Shown here: positions 48,864-60,437 of the stretch, in pieces
Numbering within the stretch: the stretch's first letter is position 1
Layout: the number at the start of each line of letters is the position of its first letter
DNA from: Platycnemis pennipes
Lineage: Eukaryota > Arthropoda > Insecta > Odonata > Platycnemididae
Assembly: GCA_933228895.1 (NCBI GenBank)
Contig: OW121849.1
Coordinates: forward strand, 122,020,849 to 122,084,848
DNA length: 64,000 bases
Direction: 5' to 3'
Translations under genes and position numbers: made by a program
The notes under the pieces: generated by a model
The model's input: only the letters and a program-made list of their open reading frames with translations
Database searches by the model: none
What the model was told of the DNA's origin: nothing

Positions 48864-49710
48864 ATTCGCCTTCCTGCTCTCCCCAGGTCTGAAGTCAGAA
48901 ACCGAGGGATTCGTGCTCGCGTACCAAGGTGGTGTCATCAACATCCTCGTGTACCGTTGCCTCATCTTTGGGGCAAATGTGACGGACACGAGATGCAGAG
49001 CGTGCCGAAGGCAGCCGGAGACTTTAGGTCATCTACTCTCCGGCTGCAGCTTTTTTGCGAAGAACGCATGCATAAACCGGCACAACTAGGCTCTGCGGGT
49101 GTTTTACTACCATTTAAGACACCATTACGGCATAGACGCGAATCCGGTGCTGCCTTACGCCCCTGGAGACATCGAGTCCGTCGTGGAAAACGATAAGTGT
49201 AAGTAAGATCTGGTGGAATTATTCTTTCTCCACTACCAGGAATTTGGAGGCGACGAAGCCTGATATCGTTTTCCTCGACAATCCCTCCCATGCCATGTTC
49301 TGATCGAGTTTTCGGCACCGGCCGAAACGAACTTGGCAGCGAAGGAGATAGAAAAAAGGACTAAATATCAATATCTGCTGTGTGAACTCCGGCAAATGTA
49401 CGCGGGCTATTCTTGAACTGGTAGTCCTTATCGTGGGCGTACTTGGTGGTGTCAAGAACTCACTGGCCGAAAATCTCAAGTGCATTCCGGCGTGCAGGGC
49501 GTGAGCGGATGCACTTGCAAGTGCAATGCAGAAGGCTGTCCTTCTCGGGTCCTTCCGCCTGCTTCGTGCGCATGACCCTAATGCTGGGTAGTCACCTATC
49601 CGTCAGTGGCGGACGTGGCTACCCTTAGGCACGACCCCTCTCGAGTCTCCGGCAATTATGACGGCAATGAAACCTGATGCTAGCCGGAGACTCGGAGGAG
49701 GAAGTTACGT
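48864..49710 (+). mobile_element. RLE-encoding LINE, 3' part (zinc knuckle and endonuclease)
   Basis: The frame of the 5' part resumes directly after the hAT duplication: PGLKSETEGF follows. A CX2CX8HX4C zinc knuckle (48994-49047, CRACRRQPETLGHLLSGC) is present, as in LINEs with a restriction-enzyme-like endonuclease. Downstream come ENDK, then KEIEKRTKYQYLLCELRQMY and, in another frame, VLIVGVLGGVKNSLAENLK to a stop at 49589-49591. These are the endonuclease and C-terminal region. Frameshifts and nonsense codons (for example after KCK near 49202 and after CRA near 49500) kill the copy. A short 3' UTR with an imperfect GGAGTCTCCGG-type hairpin ends near 49710. Confidence 0.82.
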
Positions 49711-51300
49711 TATAGTAGCTAATTAAATATTCGAACCAAGGCCAGTATTCCTTTGGTAATACTCTTTCAGAGTCAGCTGTTTAGTCGTGTAATAATGGTC
49801 CAACGTTCGTACCTTTATGTGCATTTGTTTTGCATTTGAAAAAACCTGGTTGGTGATTAATTTTCAATAAACATGCGTGAATCAATTTCTCCTTTTTTCC
49901 AATGTGGCGCAAAAATGTAGGGGCGCCATTATAATCAGAATGTAGCCTATTGTGACGGTTTTTTTTCCCTTTTGATGCGGAGATGACTATCTTAACTATA
50001 GAAGAGAACAGAATGAATAATAAAAGTCCAATCATACATCAATGTTGATGTGTGGTAGTCAAACTATCATAAAAATTTGAAGCTATGGCTCTCCTTACTA
50101 CAACAGACATGAAATACAATTCAATAATTTTCGGCGGAAAAATTTATCACCAGAATAAAGAGTGAGGGTATAATAAGTAACCAAATTAAATATCGTTTTC
50201 AAGTGGAGGAACAAGGGTAAATTGAGGGAAAGCAATTACTTCGTAATGGTAAAAGGAAAGAGAGCAGGAAATATTATTGGTGATGTGAGAGTGCGCAATA
50301 CGAACTTTAATTTTTGCTCCGGGAATTATTGAATACAGGTGTACGTGTGCAATGCCTGCATGGTTATCCTGCATGGATCATGTAATGATATCGCGCAAAA
50401 TCACGCTATCTTGAAAAAAGAGAGGGAGGAAAATGATGCAACCCCTGGCTCCATTGTGGAAGATTCATTTTTTTTTAAATTCCATGTTCCCAATTTTTTT
50501 TGTTACACCCTGTGTCTTTTCATTGGATTTCTGCTTTAGGCTTTGGCTTTCTTCTGTTTTTCTACTCAGGCTTTAGAGAACCCGCGCACTAAGACGTAAA
50601 TATATGTTTTCTCTTCCCCATACTCTCCAAATCTTAGTCCTTACCGTCTTCAAAGCCCGGCAAAACTCCACCCACCTTCGGTGCTTCGCTCACCCATGCC
50701 AATCTAACCCCCTGCACCTCATACTCATCCGCGGCGGAGATCTATGTTGGAAGCTGCTAGGCATGTACACTGGACTGGAATATTGTCTTTTATGCGCTAT
50801 AAACGTCGCAGCACTTAATCCTCGGCAAGTACGATGTATATCGGTAATCAATGCTACAAACGGCAACTTTTCTTTAACATTGCTGGAGTCGGTAGACGTA
50901 TGTGCTGATTGTGGCCCAATCCTGCAATCAAGGTGCTTTGAAACCAAATTCCTTCATTAAATGGTTTTCCTTACTTCTATGGTATATGGAATTTATTGAG
51001 AGTAACCACCGTTATGTTTGAAGTTGGTTTAAACCAGATAAATGAGTGCAGTGGTCACGATTACGGCTGCGTCGTAACATTGTAGGTTCGGCAGTTCGTC
51101 TGACATCTTGTTGTTTACCGTTAATAAGTCCACAAGACAATGAAATTTGTTTGCCCCGGTCAGTGCATTTCGGGTACAAGTTCTGATCAAAGTGAATGAA
51201 GTTTTCTTCTGAAGAAATCTGTTATTTCCCATTTACTAAGTCTAGGTTCCCTATAGGTTGATATCTGTTGGAAACTGCTTGAGATGTAAATTATCTGGAT
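49711..51300. other. unassigned stretch
   Basis: AT-rich. A pyrimidine tract ending CTACTCAG (50541-50572) is acceptor-like, but what follows closes quickly in all frames. A 118-codon plus frame at 50604-50960 contains several Cys residues and no recognised domain. Confidence 0.4.
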
Positions 51301-51302
51301 CA

Positions 51303-51358
51303 AAAATCGAGCCCTTTGGCTCTTTAGGACAATAAGTAGTCAACTACACTACCCGGTA
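51303..51358 (-). mobile_element. tRNA-like SINE head, degenerate
   Basis: Minus strand: CCGGGTAGTGTAGTTGACTA (A-box-like), then AAAGAGCCAAAGGGCTCGAT (degenerate B-box region). Resembles the family B head at 9.73 kb. Confidence 0.5.
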
Positions 51359-51603
51359 TTTATGATTCCAAATAAAATTCTAGAAAACCCTTCGGCTCTC
51401 GATAGCATCATCGTCTAACCAAGATGGCACACGTTCGTCAGAATCTGACTTTGAAAAGAATGGGTCCTCGAGGGCAGGTAGATAATAAATTCAAGGGCAA
51501 GACTTGGCAAGGAATCCGGAGTAAGATTTTATTTCCGCTGCTATCAACGATTATTAAAAGCGTGAAAAATTGCTTGGCGTTAAACACCTCACTGAGTGAT
51601 TAA

Positions 51604-51660
51604 CCCACAGATTTAGGCTTGCTGGGCCAATGCGCAAACCACTACGGTCTTGACTCCCGA
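51604..51660 (-). mobile_element. tRNA-like SINE head, family B
   Basis: Minus strand: CCGTAGTGGTTTGCGCATTG then GCCCAGCAAGCC and GTGGGTTAATCACT, close to the head of the 9.73-kb SINE (GCGTAGTGGTCTGCGCAGTG). 5' and 3' limits are uncertain. Confidence 0.55.
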
Positions 51661-53500
51661 TCTACTAGAAACCTGGGAATGTCTACGGTATTAATAAAGG
51701 CACTCTACGCGGAACTATTGAGAAACGGTGATCAAAGGTTATGCTTAGCAGATGTCATACAAAATGTGTGAGGTGAATTTATTGTGTTCGTAACAACATA
51801 GGCATATTTGATATCTTCCCAACTGAGTTGATGCATGTTTTATTTGAGTAGCAACGTTTGTCTTACCCTATGGATAACAATCCGTCTAAAATTTTGAGTC
51901 CAAACTTAAGACTAATCTGTGAGGGCTTATACCCTGGTTTCTAATATTCCTTCTGAATACTAAAGAGGTGTACTGCACAATTGTAAAGTGACTAGCTTTT
52001 GATTTTATGAGGTTGTAATAAATTTCTAATTGATCATTCATACTTTATTCTCAATCACCGTTGTGTAGTCTCCACATCAGATGCATATGAGGATACCAGG
52101 AACAGTGGAGTTGATTTGAGCTCTATCATGAATACCGCCACTTGTCGGGAATAGAAGGCTCTTGATGATGAAGTTGTTTTTTGAGGAAGGGGTTGAAATT
52201 AGTTACCACATTTTTAATGAAACTCCAGTGCTACAGGGGACATGACATTGCAAGTTGCTCCACGCTGTGGTACCTCAGGGAATTAGGTTTAAGCCCTGAG
52301 GGAAAATCTTTTGTCAATACGGCTACGCAACGACATGGATGGTACGAATTGCCTGCAAGCCAAAGCAATTTGCGGTCACTGAACACGAATATACCGTCCG
52401 GGATGCAACGTCAAAATAATATCATTGGCAGATTGGTTCCTGGGTACTCATAGTGGTCATTACCGCGAGATTATAACTTGCGATGTAAATTATTATGGCA
52501 ATCTAGAAAACAAATGTATTATATAAACCCATGCTCCGATTACCAGTACAATGATATCATCCACATGAATTCCTTAATTGGAATTGGAATTTTATTCACT
52601 GTTACAAAACATTATCAGTTCTGATAAATTGGTTACAGCCATCAAACTCATTTCCTTATGAAAACTTATGTTACATTCTAAAAAATTGTGAAAATCTGTC
52701 TAACTGTCGGGCAGATATCACTGTTTTCCTCATTAAGTGAGAGAAGTAGTATATTAGGGGTTTCATCTCAATATTGATAGGCATGATAACTTCTGTAAAA
52801 TATTTTATATTGTTAATATTGAATTTTAAATCTAAAATAACTTTGAACATTTAAAAAATTGATATGGATTTCTTGTAATATTCAAATATAAGCATGCGGT
52901 ATAATTATTACATCATTGATTGCCTTCAAATGTTAGAAAGACATCGCTCTCAACCAGGATTGTGAATGCATTGCAACGAAAAAAGTCATTTCTCATCGAA
53001 CCACAGAGATTTCCAATTACTGAAGTGCATTGTTGATTGCGGCAATAAAATGCTATGGCGTGCCGGGAAATAAAAATCCTTCGGAACTCCATAAGTTACG
53101 CTGGCGTTTGCCTCATATTGGGAATCCGTCAAAATGAGCATAATATATCGTCGTTTCAGAATGAAAACAGCACTGGGAAGGGGGAGAGGGGTTAGGGTGA
53201 AACGAGCGGACATTTTTTATGATTTTTGAACCCCCTTTTTGATAGTTGATTCCCAACCAAAGAATTCTAGAAAACGGAATCATAGGGCCGAATAACTCGA
53301 ATTTCCGACGTGAAATATTTTTTTTACGACTGACGGCGTAATCCAATGTCGAATTCCGATATAAAGTCGATTTTATTCTGTTTTATTTTTTTTTCAACCT
53401 TTTCAGATATACCAGGTCCGCATGGAAAAATACACCCAACCTTAGTCATCAATCGGCAATGAAAGCGACGCGGGAGAGCTCTATATTTTATTTTTTATCG
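51661..53500. other. AT-rich unassigned stretch
   Basis: Nothing recognised. Confidence 0.45.
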
Positions 53501-53860
53501 AGCCGTTATGGGGAGGAAAAGGCCGAGAGTTGATATCGCGAGGAAGGAACCTCGTTTTTCAATTTTTTTTCGAGAGCTAGCGTTTCGCATTGGGTCTGTA
53601 TATTGGCAGCCCCTCTTTCAGTCATCACGAGAATAGCGGTCAGAGGTGGGGGCTTGCGATCGGCCCTTCTCCTGTGGGCATCGGGGATTCTTTCAGCGCG
53701 CCACCAAATGGTCATTTACCTCCAAATCTCCCCCCTCCCTCTTTCGCCCATGTACTACGGGGGACGCATGTACTTGCGCGTATTCAAGTTATCGTACTTC
53801 CGACTTGCACGCCAATTCAGTGCTTTCAAACCTAAAACCGTGGCTTTCGACCGGTGACGT
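53501..53860. other. CpG-richer patch
   Basis: A GC-richer island with three overlapping plus-strand frames and no identifiable product. Chance open frames are the simplest reading. Confidence 0.4.
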
Positions 53861-54828
53861 GGGTTTTTTTTTTTTTAATGATCGTCTCGAAGTAAATGAA
53901 GCGGAGTATTGATTCGGAAAGGACCGAGAATGAAGATTTAGATTTTTAATGGTTGAAATCGGCATATCTTCTATTTCCTAGCCTGCAGAATTTTGCCCCT
54001 CTTAAAAGAGACGAACTTTTTACTTCCCCCGGACGCGTTGCCATTTAACAGTCTCCTCTCATGCCTCTGAAATTAAAATAGGCATTTGCTTTAGAATCGT
54101 CGCTTGGCTGCATAATCATCATTATGTCGAAAATTATAATATTTTATTGTATTATACTTTCATCTTTTTTAGAAACAAAAGTATATGAAATTCCGTATGG
54201 ATATTAACCTTTTGAATTTTTATTTCGCGTCGTTTCGCACTTTCCAGTAATTCCCAGTTTGAAATCTTCAAATGGATTTAAATCAATGTAAAATATTTGA
54301 ATGAGCTTCAAAATAAATTGATTTGTAGCAACGGGATTTACAAACCATATCATACGATGATCACTTCCTCAAATATTATTTGGTGTTCGTTGGTGGTCCA
54401 CGGCTCAAATCCCAGTATTAAGTACCTATTTGACATAACGCGCGCGTACATTACTGAATATATAAAATCCTAAAATTGCTAACAGGCAGTTCAAAATCTT
54501 AATCTTCTACTCTGGAATTCTCTGCGAGAACTTGGGAAGAGGCTTTAACACAGCGCCGCCTTAGGGCACCGCTTGCAGGCACATCATGATCAGGAATAAT
54601 AGGACATTTTCACATTTTGATCAAACTAATCCCTAAGAATAAATTTACGAAAAAAAAGGATCAATAGCTGGGATTAAATCGAGTCTTCTTTTATCTTGCA
54701 TTCAAATTGATTATTATACTCCAAGATAATATTGGAACAAATCATTCTGTTGTTCTCGGTTTCTGCGCTACATTATATCATGTGAATTTTTTCCCTGCCA
54801 GATTTTCCTCGTTATTTCAATGTCGTTC
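53861..54828. other. AT-rich unassigned stretch
   Basis: Nothing recognised. Confidence 0.45.
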
Positions 54829-54864
54829 AGTGGGGTTGGCAATCATGTGGCTCTTTTATAAAGT
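54829..54864 (+). mobile_element. possible hAT-like terminus
   Basis: CAGTGGGGTTGGCAATCATG then TGGCTCTTTTATAAAG resembles the minus-strand end at 20.8 kb. No matching partner end was found. Confidence 0.25.
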
Positions 54865-57240
54865 AGTCTCTGAAGTAAAATTTAAAGTAAAAATAAATCT
54901 TTTATTGCAATTTAAATAGTTTAGGCATAAATAGGCATGAGTACCTAAATAAAACTTATGGGCCAATCTGAGTAACACCAACTTGATTAAATTAAAAATA
55001 AATACCTAATACTTTAGAGAATCATAATTTCAATTATTGACAACAAGATGGAGTCGTGGAACAAAAGAGAATACTCACTAGAAACAAACCAGTCACCTAG
55101 GCATTTATGGTAAAACACAGGTTCAAGGCATACAGTGATTTAAAACAATGATTTTGTGATTTTTTTCTTGTATTAACCAACATATAGATGTAATATATAC
55201 CCTTTATTCTATGCATTGTAAAAATAAAAATAATAATGGCGTAATTTAACGTAATGTTTTACAAAAAAAATGCGATTTATCCACCATGCAATATCGTCAG
55301 GTAGTACCTGAAAATTCTGCGCGAAGTGAAGCATGAAGTAGTAGATTATACTTTTATTTAAATTGCTTTTCTGTCGATTTCCTTTATTTGTAGGAATATA
55401 ATTATGACTCTGCCATAATTTTAATTAAGTTTTTAATTGAGTAATACGTTTGGTTCTTCCTTCATAAAGGTTTTCCGGACCCCGTTCTTGCGCATGCATG
55501 TGCTTACATATAGTTAGCTGCAAGAATATCTAAATGAACATTGCTACGCAGTGATGTCACCTTAGACCCTGCTAAATACAGCATGCCATTATATTTCTCA
55601 TGCATACGAAAATGTATAATGGCAGATGTCATTATGCATACTTTGTCACTGAGTAATTATATACACGCATCAAGACTCAGTGACATAGTAACATTAGTTT
55701 ATTAGGACTCGTGGATGCAACTAACAACAAGCAAGTAAAATTGTAATCATTATCTCAATGAACTGATTTAAGATTCATTCTTATACTTTAAAAACAATGG
55801 TGGACTTCATTGACCGAGCTGGACGCTGACCTGTAGCTGAAATAATGGCTGGGCATTAATGAAAGTGCAAGAATTTCCCAAAATAACCCGAAGACATCTA
55901 TTTCTTAATTATCTATTTAAAACTAGGGAAAATTATGAGAATAGGGGAATTAAAACTCAAGGACATAAGTATGACATTGAAATAAATTTTAAGGGTGGAC
56001 GAAGCCTTATTTTTAATTACTGTGTGGGGGAGGGAGAGAGGAAAGTAATGCTGTGAAAGAGATAATGCGGACATTAATCCCGCTTTTCCTCAGACGTCGT
56101 TAAGCTCGCTCTGGATAATGGAAGTGTAGAAGGCATGAGATGGGGGTTGAGCGGAGTCGGTTACCGGTACGACTGAGGCTGAGGCCCTGAAGGAACCGCG
56201 GCCAGCGAGCCCTATTTGGGGCCCCAGTGCCAGGAACAAGGCACCACAGTCAGCTCCAGAAGTCATTGCCTATTACTTTTCCACACAACCCATTGGACCC
56301 AATTCAGTATACTAAGAAAAATATTTCAAACTTTGCAATATGCAAGAAGATTGACCTTGTTAGTAGCTACGGAGAGAAATGAGAGAGCTTCAGGAGGCAA
56401 TTAATCTAGTTTAGGATCCCTAAGCGGCTCCTAGGACAACAGGGGAAATAATTTGTGGTGTGCAATGAGTACAATTAAACTCTGAATTTACAAACTATTC
56501 AATCATTTTTATAGCATAATATTAGGTGTTACTATCGCAAAAATATTCTGCATCTTAAGAAGCTTTCTTCAGCATTAATCCTCGAATAAAAGCTAATAAA
56601 AATAGGAATTTTATATTATTTATACTTACTAGTTTTATTATAATATAAGTAGGTAATGACAAAGGCCCTAAAATGTAGATTTTTTAGAATAGTTATGATT
56701 TGCAATTTCAATTTTATTTGTTTGACGAGTAAGATGATATTGATTATGATGAGTTCATTAATTTTGAAGGTGATTTAGCATGCGTTTTTATTATAATCTC
56801 TTCAAGAAGATATTATATATTAATAAGTTATTTCTTCCTGTCTGGTATTCAGTGTTTATGAGTTTTTGTAATTTAATTTTTTTTATTAATTTAAAAAATT
56901 AATTAAAAAACAATTTAATCGGATTCCGGATTCTTCACCAAAAAGTAGAGTGGGTCTAAATGGGTTTGAACGATGAATTTCTTGAAAAACAGCAGTAACT
57001 TTAAAGCAGATCACGTTCTATTTTGCTTAATAGTTAAACAGCAAGGAAAGGGAAGGTGAGATTGTACATGGCGCATGCCATAGAATTTTTTCATTCTCCT
57101 TCAAATCCCTTTTTTCATAACTGATTTCTTCTTTCCCCGTATTAGCTACACAACAACCACGTCAATTTCCTTGCACTACAAGCATTTTAAATCTTTTCCA
57201 TGTGTACATATTTTCCATAAACACATTCCCACTTTCGTGT
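54865..57240. other. AT-rich unassigned stretch
   Basis: Small inverted motifs occur at 55581-55627 (TGCCATTATA/TATAATGGCA) and 55645-55685 (GTCACTGAGT/ACTCAGTGAC). They may be parts of a small MITE. Otherwise nothing is recognised. Confidence 0.4.
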
Positions 57241-57932
57241 ACGCATCCTCAGAGAACGTCTCTTTCCCTGAATATGGTTCCCTAGTCGAGCATCGAAACG
57301 TTCTCCATTTTGATCAATGTGACTCGGTCCAAGGCAAGAACGTTATCCTCAGAAAATTAACATTTCTAACCAAATGCCTATTCCGCCTATTCAGTGTAAA
57401 AGTAGCTTTTATTTTCTGTTCCATCTGACGTAGGTATTTTCCCAATATTGCATCTCGTAGAAGTAATCGTGCCGTTGGACATACAAAAATCTTAGTTAAC
57501 CATATGCTAATTTCATAAAAATTCTGCAATCAAGAATTCAAGTACAAATGCAACCAGATAAGGTTATTTTTTTAACCATTTAGAGAAAATATGAATTAAA
57601 AGATTGGCTGATTGAGTACTGAGGTCTAAGTCTATCTCTAATGTCCCTCTGAGACGAATGCCGATTAAATATCGATTATATATCCAAACAGTTTTAATCC
57701 TGTATCTCAGATATGATATGAAGTGAACCATTAGTTGAAACAATACAAAAATAAGACAAAAATACCCTCTGTTTGTCTGCTATGTTAAAGACCGTGAACT
57801 CATGGTAACAGTTTTTGCATGTCAGTTTCTATACAGAAGCACTTATAATCATGGGAGCATTTTTCTCGTATACCGATCTTTGTCAGTTGATTCTATAAAA
57901 TACGGTTTAACTGCTGTAATCTCAAGGTTAAC

Positions 57933-57999
57933 ATATCAAAAAGAAGACAAAAATTTGCAATTTACCACAAATGGCAAATTTTTGTCTTCTTTTTGATAT
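57933..57999. repeat. perfect 26-bp hairpin
   Basis: Left arm 57933-57958 (ATATCAAAAAGAAGACAAAA then ATTTGC) and right arm 57974-57999 are exact reverse complements with a 15-nt loop. The perfect arms suggest a recent event or an active foldback element. As RNA it would form a stem of pre-miRNA-like length. Confidence 0.85.
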
Positions 58000-58514
58000 A
58001 ATTCGTAATATCGCCATAATCTACTGAATTTACAAGAATAACACTTGGAACATTTCAGGTATTGCATATTTGAATATCCAAGCGGCAACAATGTTACATA
58101 GGCATAACTACTTTGAACAAATGAGTTTAATATACTTGTGTGTCCTCATATATTCATGGACGTTTATGTTCAGCGAGGGACTTCATCATTCCTTGCAAGT
58201 TGATGGTTTCAAATTGAACGTACCGTTGAAATATTATCTTCTGATGTGAATTCATGAGTAAATGTATTGTATACATGTACCGAGTTTTTTCGGTGGTAAA
58301 GCTAGATTGACTTAATTTCAATGGATGACTTGAAAATTTTATGCGAATAGTTTAAATGAAGGAGATCGATAAGATTTTAAGCGACTTTGCCACGTTACGG
58401 CTGACATTATGCTACATCATGTACAACTAAAATCATTGTTCAAAACATTTTACTTGAGCAAATATAAAAAAAGGTTTGTTATGTAAAAGGCAAAACACTA
58501 TGGAATTTGCTTCT
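58000..58514. other. AT-rich unassigned spacer
   Basis: Nothing recognised. Confidence 0.4.
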
Positions 58515-58870
58515 TCATCATCATCATTAGTACTGACTAATCCTGTGAATGGTTTGACGCAGCTCTCCATTGAATTTCCCTATCAGTTAATCTCTTCATA
58601 TTTACGTATTTCTTCTCTTTCACATCATCACTTCTCTATATATCTCATACGAGGCCTTCCTTTGCCGTTCTTCCCGTCCCCTTGTCCTTCAACGATTGTC
58701 TTTGTCAGGCCATCATGTGTCATGATATGGCCAATTAAGTTGTCCCGTCTTCTTCTTAGGGTATTAAGAAGACTTCTCTTTACTCCCACTTTTCTTAGGA
58801 CTTCCTCATTACTTTCTCGGTCAATCCATTTAATCTTCGTCACTCTTCTGTGGGACCTTAAGAGGAATTG
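58515..58870 (-). mobile_element. RTE-like LINE, C-terminal end and 3' tail
   Basis: The minus strand encodes MTKIKWIDRESNEEVLRKVG, then LLNTLRRRRDNLIGHIMTHD and GKNGKGRPRMRYIEK, then (after a frame change) VKEKKYVNMKRLTDREIQWR. It ends in TAATGATGATGATG near 58515. The IKWIDRESNEEVL block matches VKWVERKTNDEVL in the 44.5-kb element. Truncated upstream of the RT palm. Confidence 0.85.
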
Positions 58871-58892
58871 CTTTATGAGGTGTCATGAAATA

Positions 58893-59008
58893 TGTAACCT
58901 TGTAATTCCACATAAACTTTATTGACGAACTAGGTTTCGACTCATGAAGTCATCATCAGGTACATGCATAAGAAAACTGCTTTGAAAATGTGGAATTACA
59001 AGGTTACA
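58893..59008 (-). mobile_element. SINE-like foldback with hammerhead-like core
   Basis: A perfect 21-bp inverted repeat, TGTAACCTTGTAATTCCACA plus T, lies at 58893-58913 with its complement at 58988-59008. Inside it, the minus strand reads CCTGATGATGACTTCATGAG then TCGAAACCTAGTTCGTC (58924-58960): CTGATGA, a GACT/AGTC stem with a 5-nt loop, and GAAAC. The repeated arm is the element's 3' end placed inverted at its own 5' side. Confidence 0.65.
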
Positions 59009-59179
59009 GCTTTAATTTCACAGTAAAAAAATGATGTTAACTTGCTTAATTAGTATGATAATTTAGGCTAAAATGAGGACAATTATTCAAATATGATATC
59101 ATATCGCGTATTATGGTTCATCATCTGCATGATTGACTACTACAATCGTTCTTTCATTCCCGCTGTTCCCTTTTTGTCA

Positions 59180-59780
59180 GCAGCCTGAGAATCGCCCTCG
59201 CCGTGGTCACCGCCCCTCCTCCCCTTTCTCTCTTCCCTTCGGCCCATCTGCTATCCATCCACCCCCTCCCCCATCATCCCCTTCTCCCCCACCCCAATCC
59301 CCGACACTAATCCCACTTTCTGCCCTCTGATGTCGTCTCCAGTAATTACTCCGCGGAGCTTTTTTCCCCCTCCCCCCCCGGCCGCCTGACCCCACATCCA
59401 GACTTAACGCCGCATCGCCCCTCCCCACCCATTCCATCCCTCTTCCTTGCAACCCCCCCTATCCACCCCCCCCCCCCACCACATCGAAACTGCCCAACCA
59501 CCCCTCCTTTCTCCTTCCTTCCCTTTCCTCCTCCCCGCTCCTCCTCCATCGTCACAACCTACTACTAGGATGTATCGATCTGCCTTCCCTATCCCCTTCT
59601 CCTCTCTCCGTCCCCCGCTTCTCTCCCGCCCCCTTGGCTCGCACGGCGCTAATAGTGGCCATCTCGCTAATGCCCCCACCCGACACGCCGTCGGCCCACT
59701 TCGGCCCAAGAGCGCTCGCCAAGTTTTTGTCTCACCCCATTGCACTCGATTCGCCTCCCTGTTTTCTCCCTCCTAATGTG
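59180..59780. other. pyrimidine-rich domain
   Basis: C/T-rich plus strand with a C homopolymer near 59466-59478. Frames on both strands are compositional (Pro/Ser-rich forward, Gly/Arg/Glu-rich reverse). Confidence 0.5.
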
Positions 59781-59889
59781 GGTTTCCTTTAAGGACCTGA
59801 GTCGCATTGTAACACCTTCTATAGCCCAGATATTCGTAAAAAAAACTCCTCTTTTCAAGTAAAAGAATTCAGTTAAAAGTATGAAGGAA

Positions 59890-60300
59890 AATAGCTGTAG
59901 CTGTTACTTTCGGGAAATGCTGCGTGCGATTCATTTTCGACTCAACGTTTCACTCCTCCTACTGGGAGCGTTATGAAGAGACTGGGTGTAAATCGGCTTC
60001 GTCTCATTCTTATATAGGAGCATCCGTTTCCGTTTCCCCATTGTTGGGCCGATTTGAATTTCGGACGGAAGACGTTGGCCGTTGTGCATTTGAAGGGGCC
60101 AGGAAACCTTTCCAAACACGGCTCAGGTTATAACCATCCTCTCTTTGAAATCATTCGGCCCTTTAGCTATTTCTACTACTTCTCGTATTAGCCGCGGATA
60201 ATAAGCATCCATCTTTGCCAAAAGTCGTGTTTCCTCGAACATTATTTTATGTCCAGGGCTCGAGGCATAATGTTCGGCGACCGCTGACTCGTTCCATTTA
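59890..60300 (-). mobile_element. Penelope-like element, GIY-YIG endonuclease C-terminus and 3' end
   Basis: On the minus strand 60300-60150 reads WNESAVAEHYASSPGHKIMF, then EETRLLAKMDAYYPRLIREV, VEIAKGPNDF. A frameshift near 60150 is followed by REDGYNLSRVWK in the next frame. The SAVAEH...GH...R(L/V)LA...YYPRLIRE.IEI...NNFNREDGY.LS..W series is the C-terminal tail of the GIY-YIG endonuclease of Penelope-like elements. The RT domain is absent (truncated at about 60300). The downstream part to about 59890 is probably the element's 3' untranslated end. Confidence 0.82.
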
Positions 60301-60437
60301 TGAAGCTATAGATAAAAGTAGCTGCGAAAACCTTCACGCAAAAATGTGATGGAAAATATTCAGAAATATAGCAGTTGGAATGTTATTTACGCCAGTAGAT
60401 GCAGGTGAGTTATTGGGTGGAAATAGGAATTATGTTA

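Noticed and set aside
48471..48989. Arg/Phe/Pro-rich repeat frames over the 27-bp array
   Set aside because: Same reason: a repeat with a period divisible by three, located in the subterminal region of the hAT element.
50604..50960. Cys-containing 118-codon frame as a small secreted protein
   Set aside because: No signal-peptide-like start supported by context, no recognisable cysteine pattern, and the preceding acceptor-like site does not join it in an open frame.
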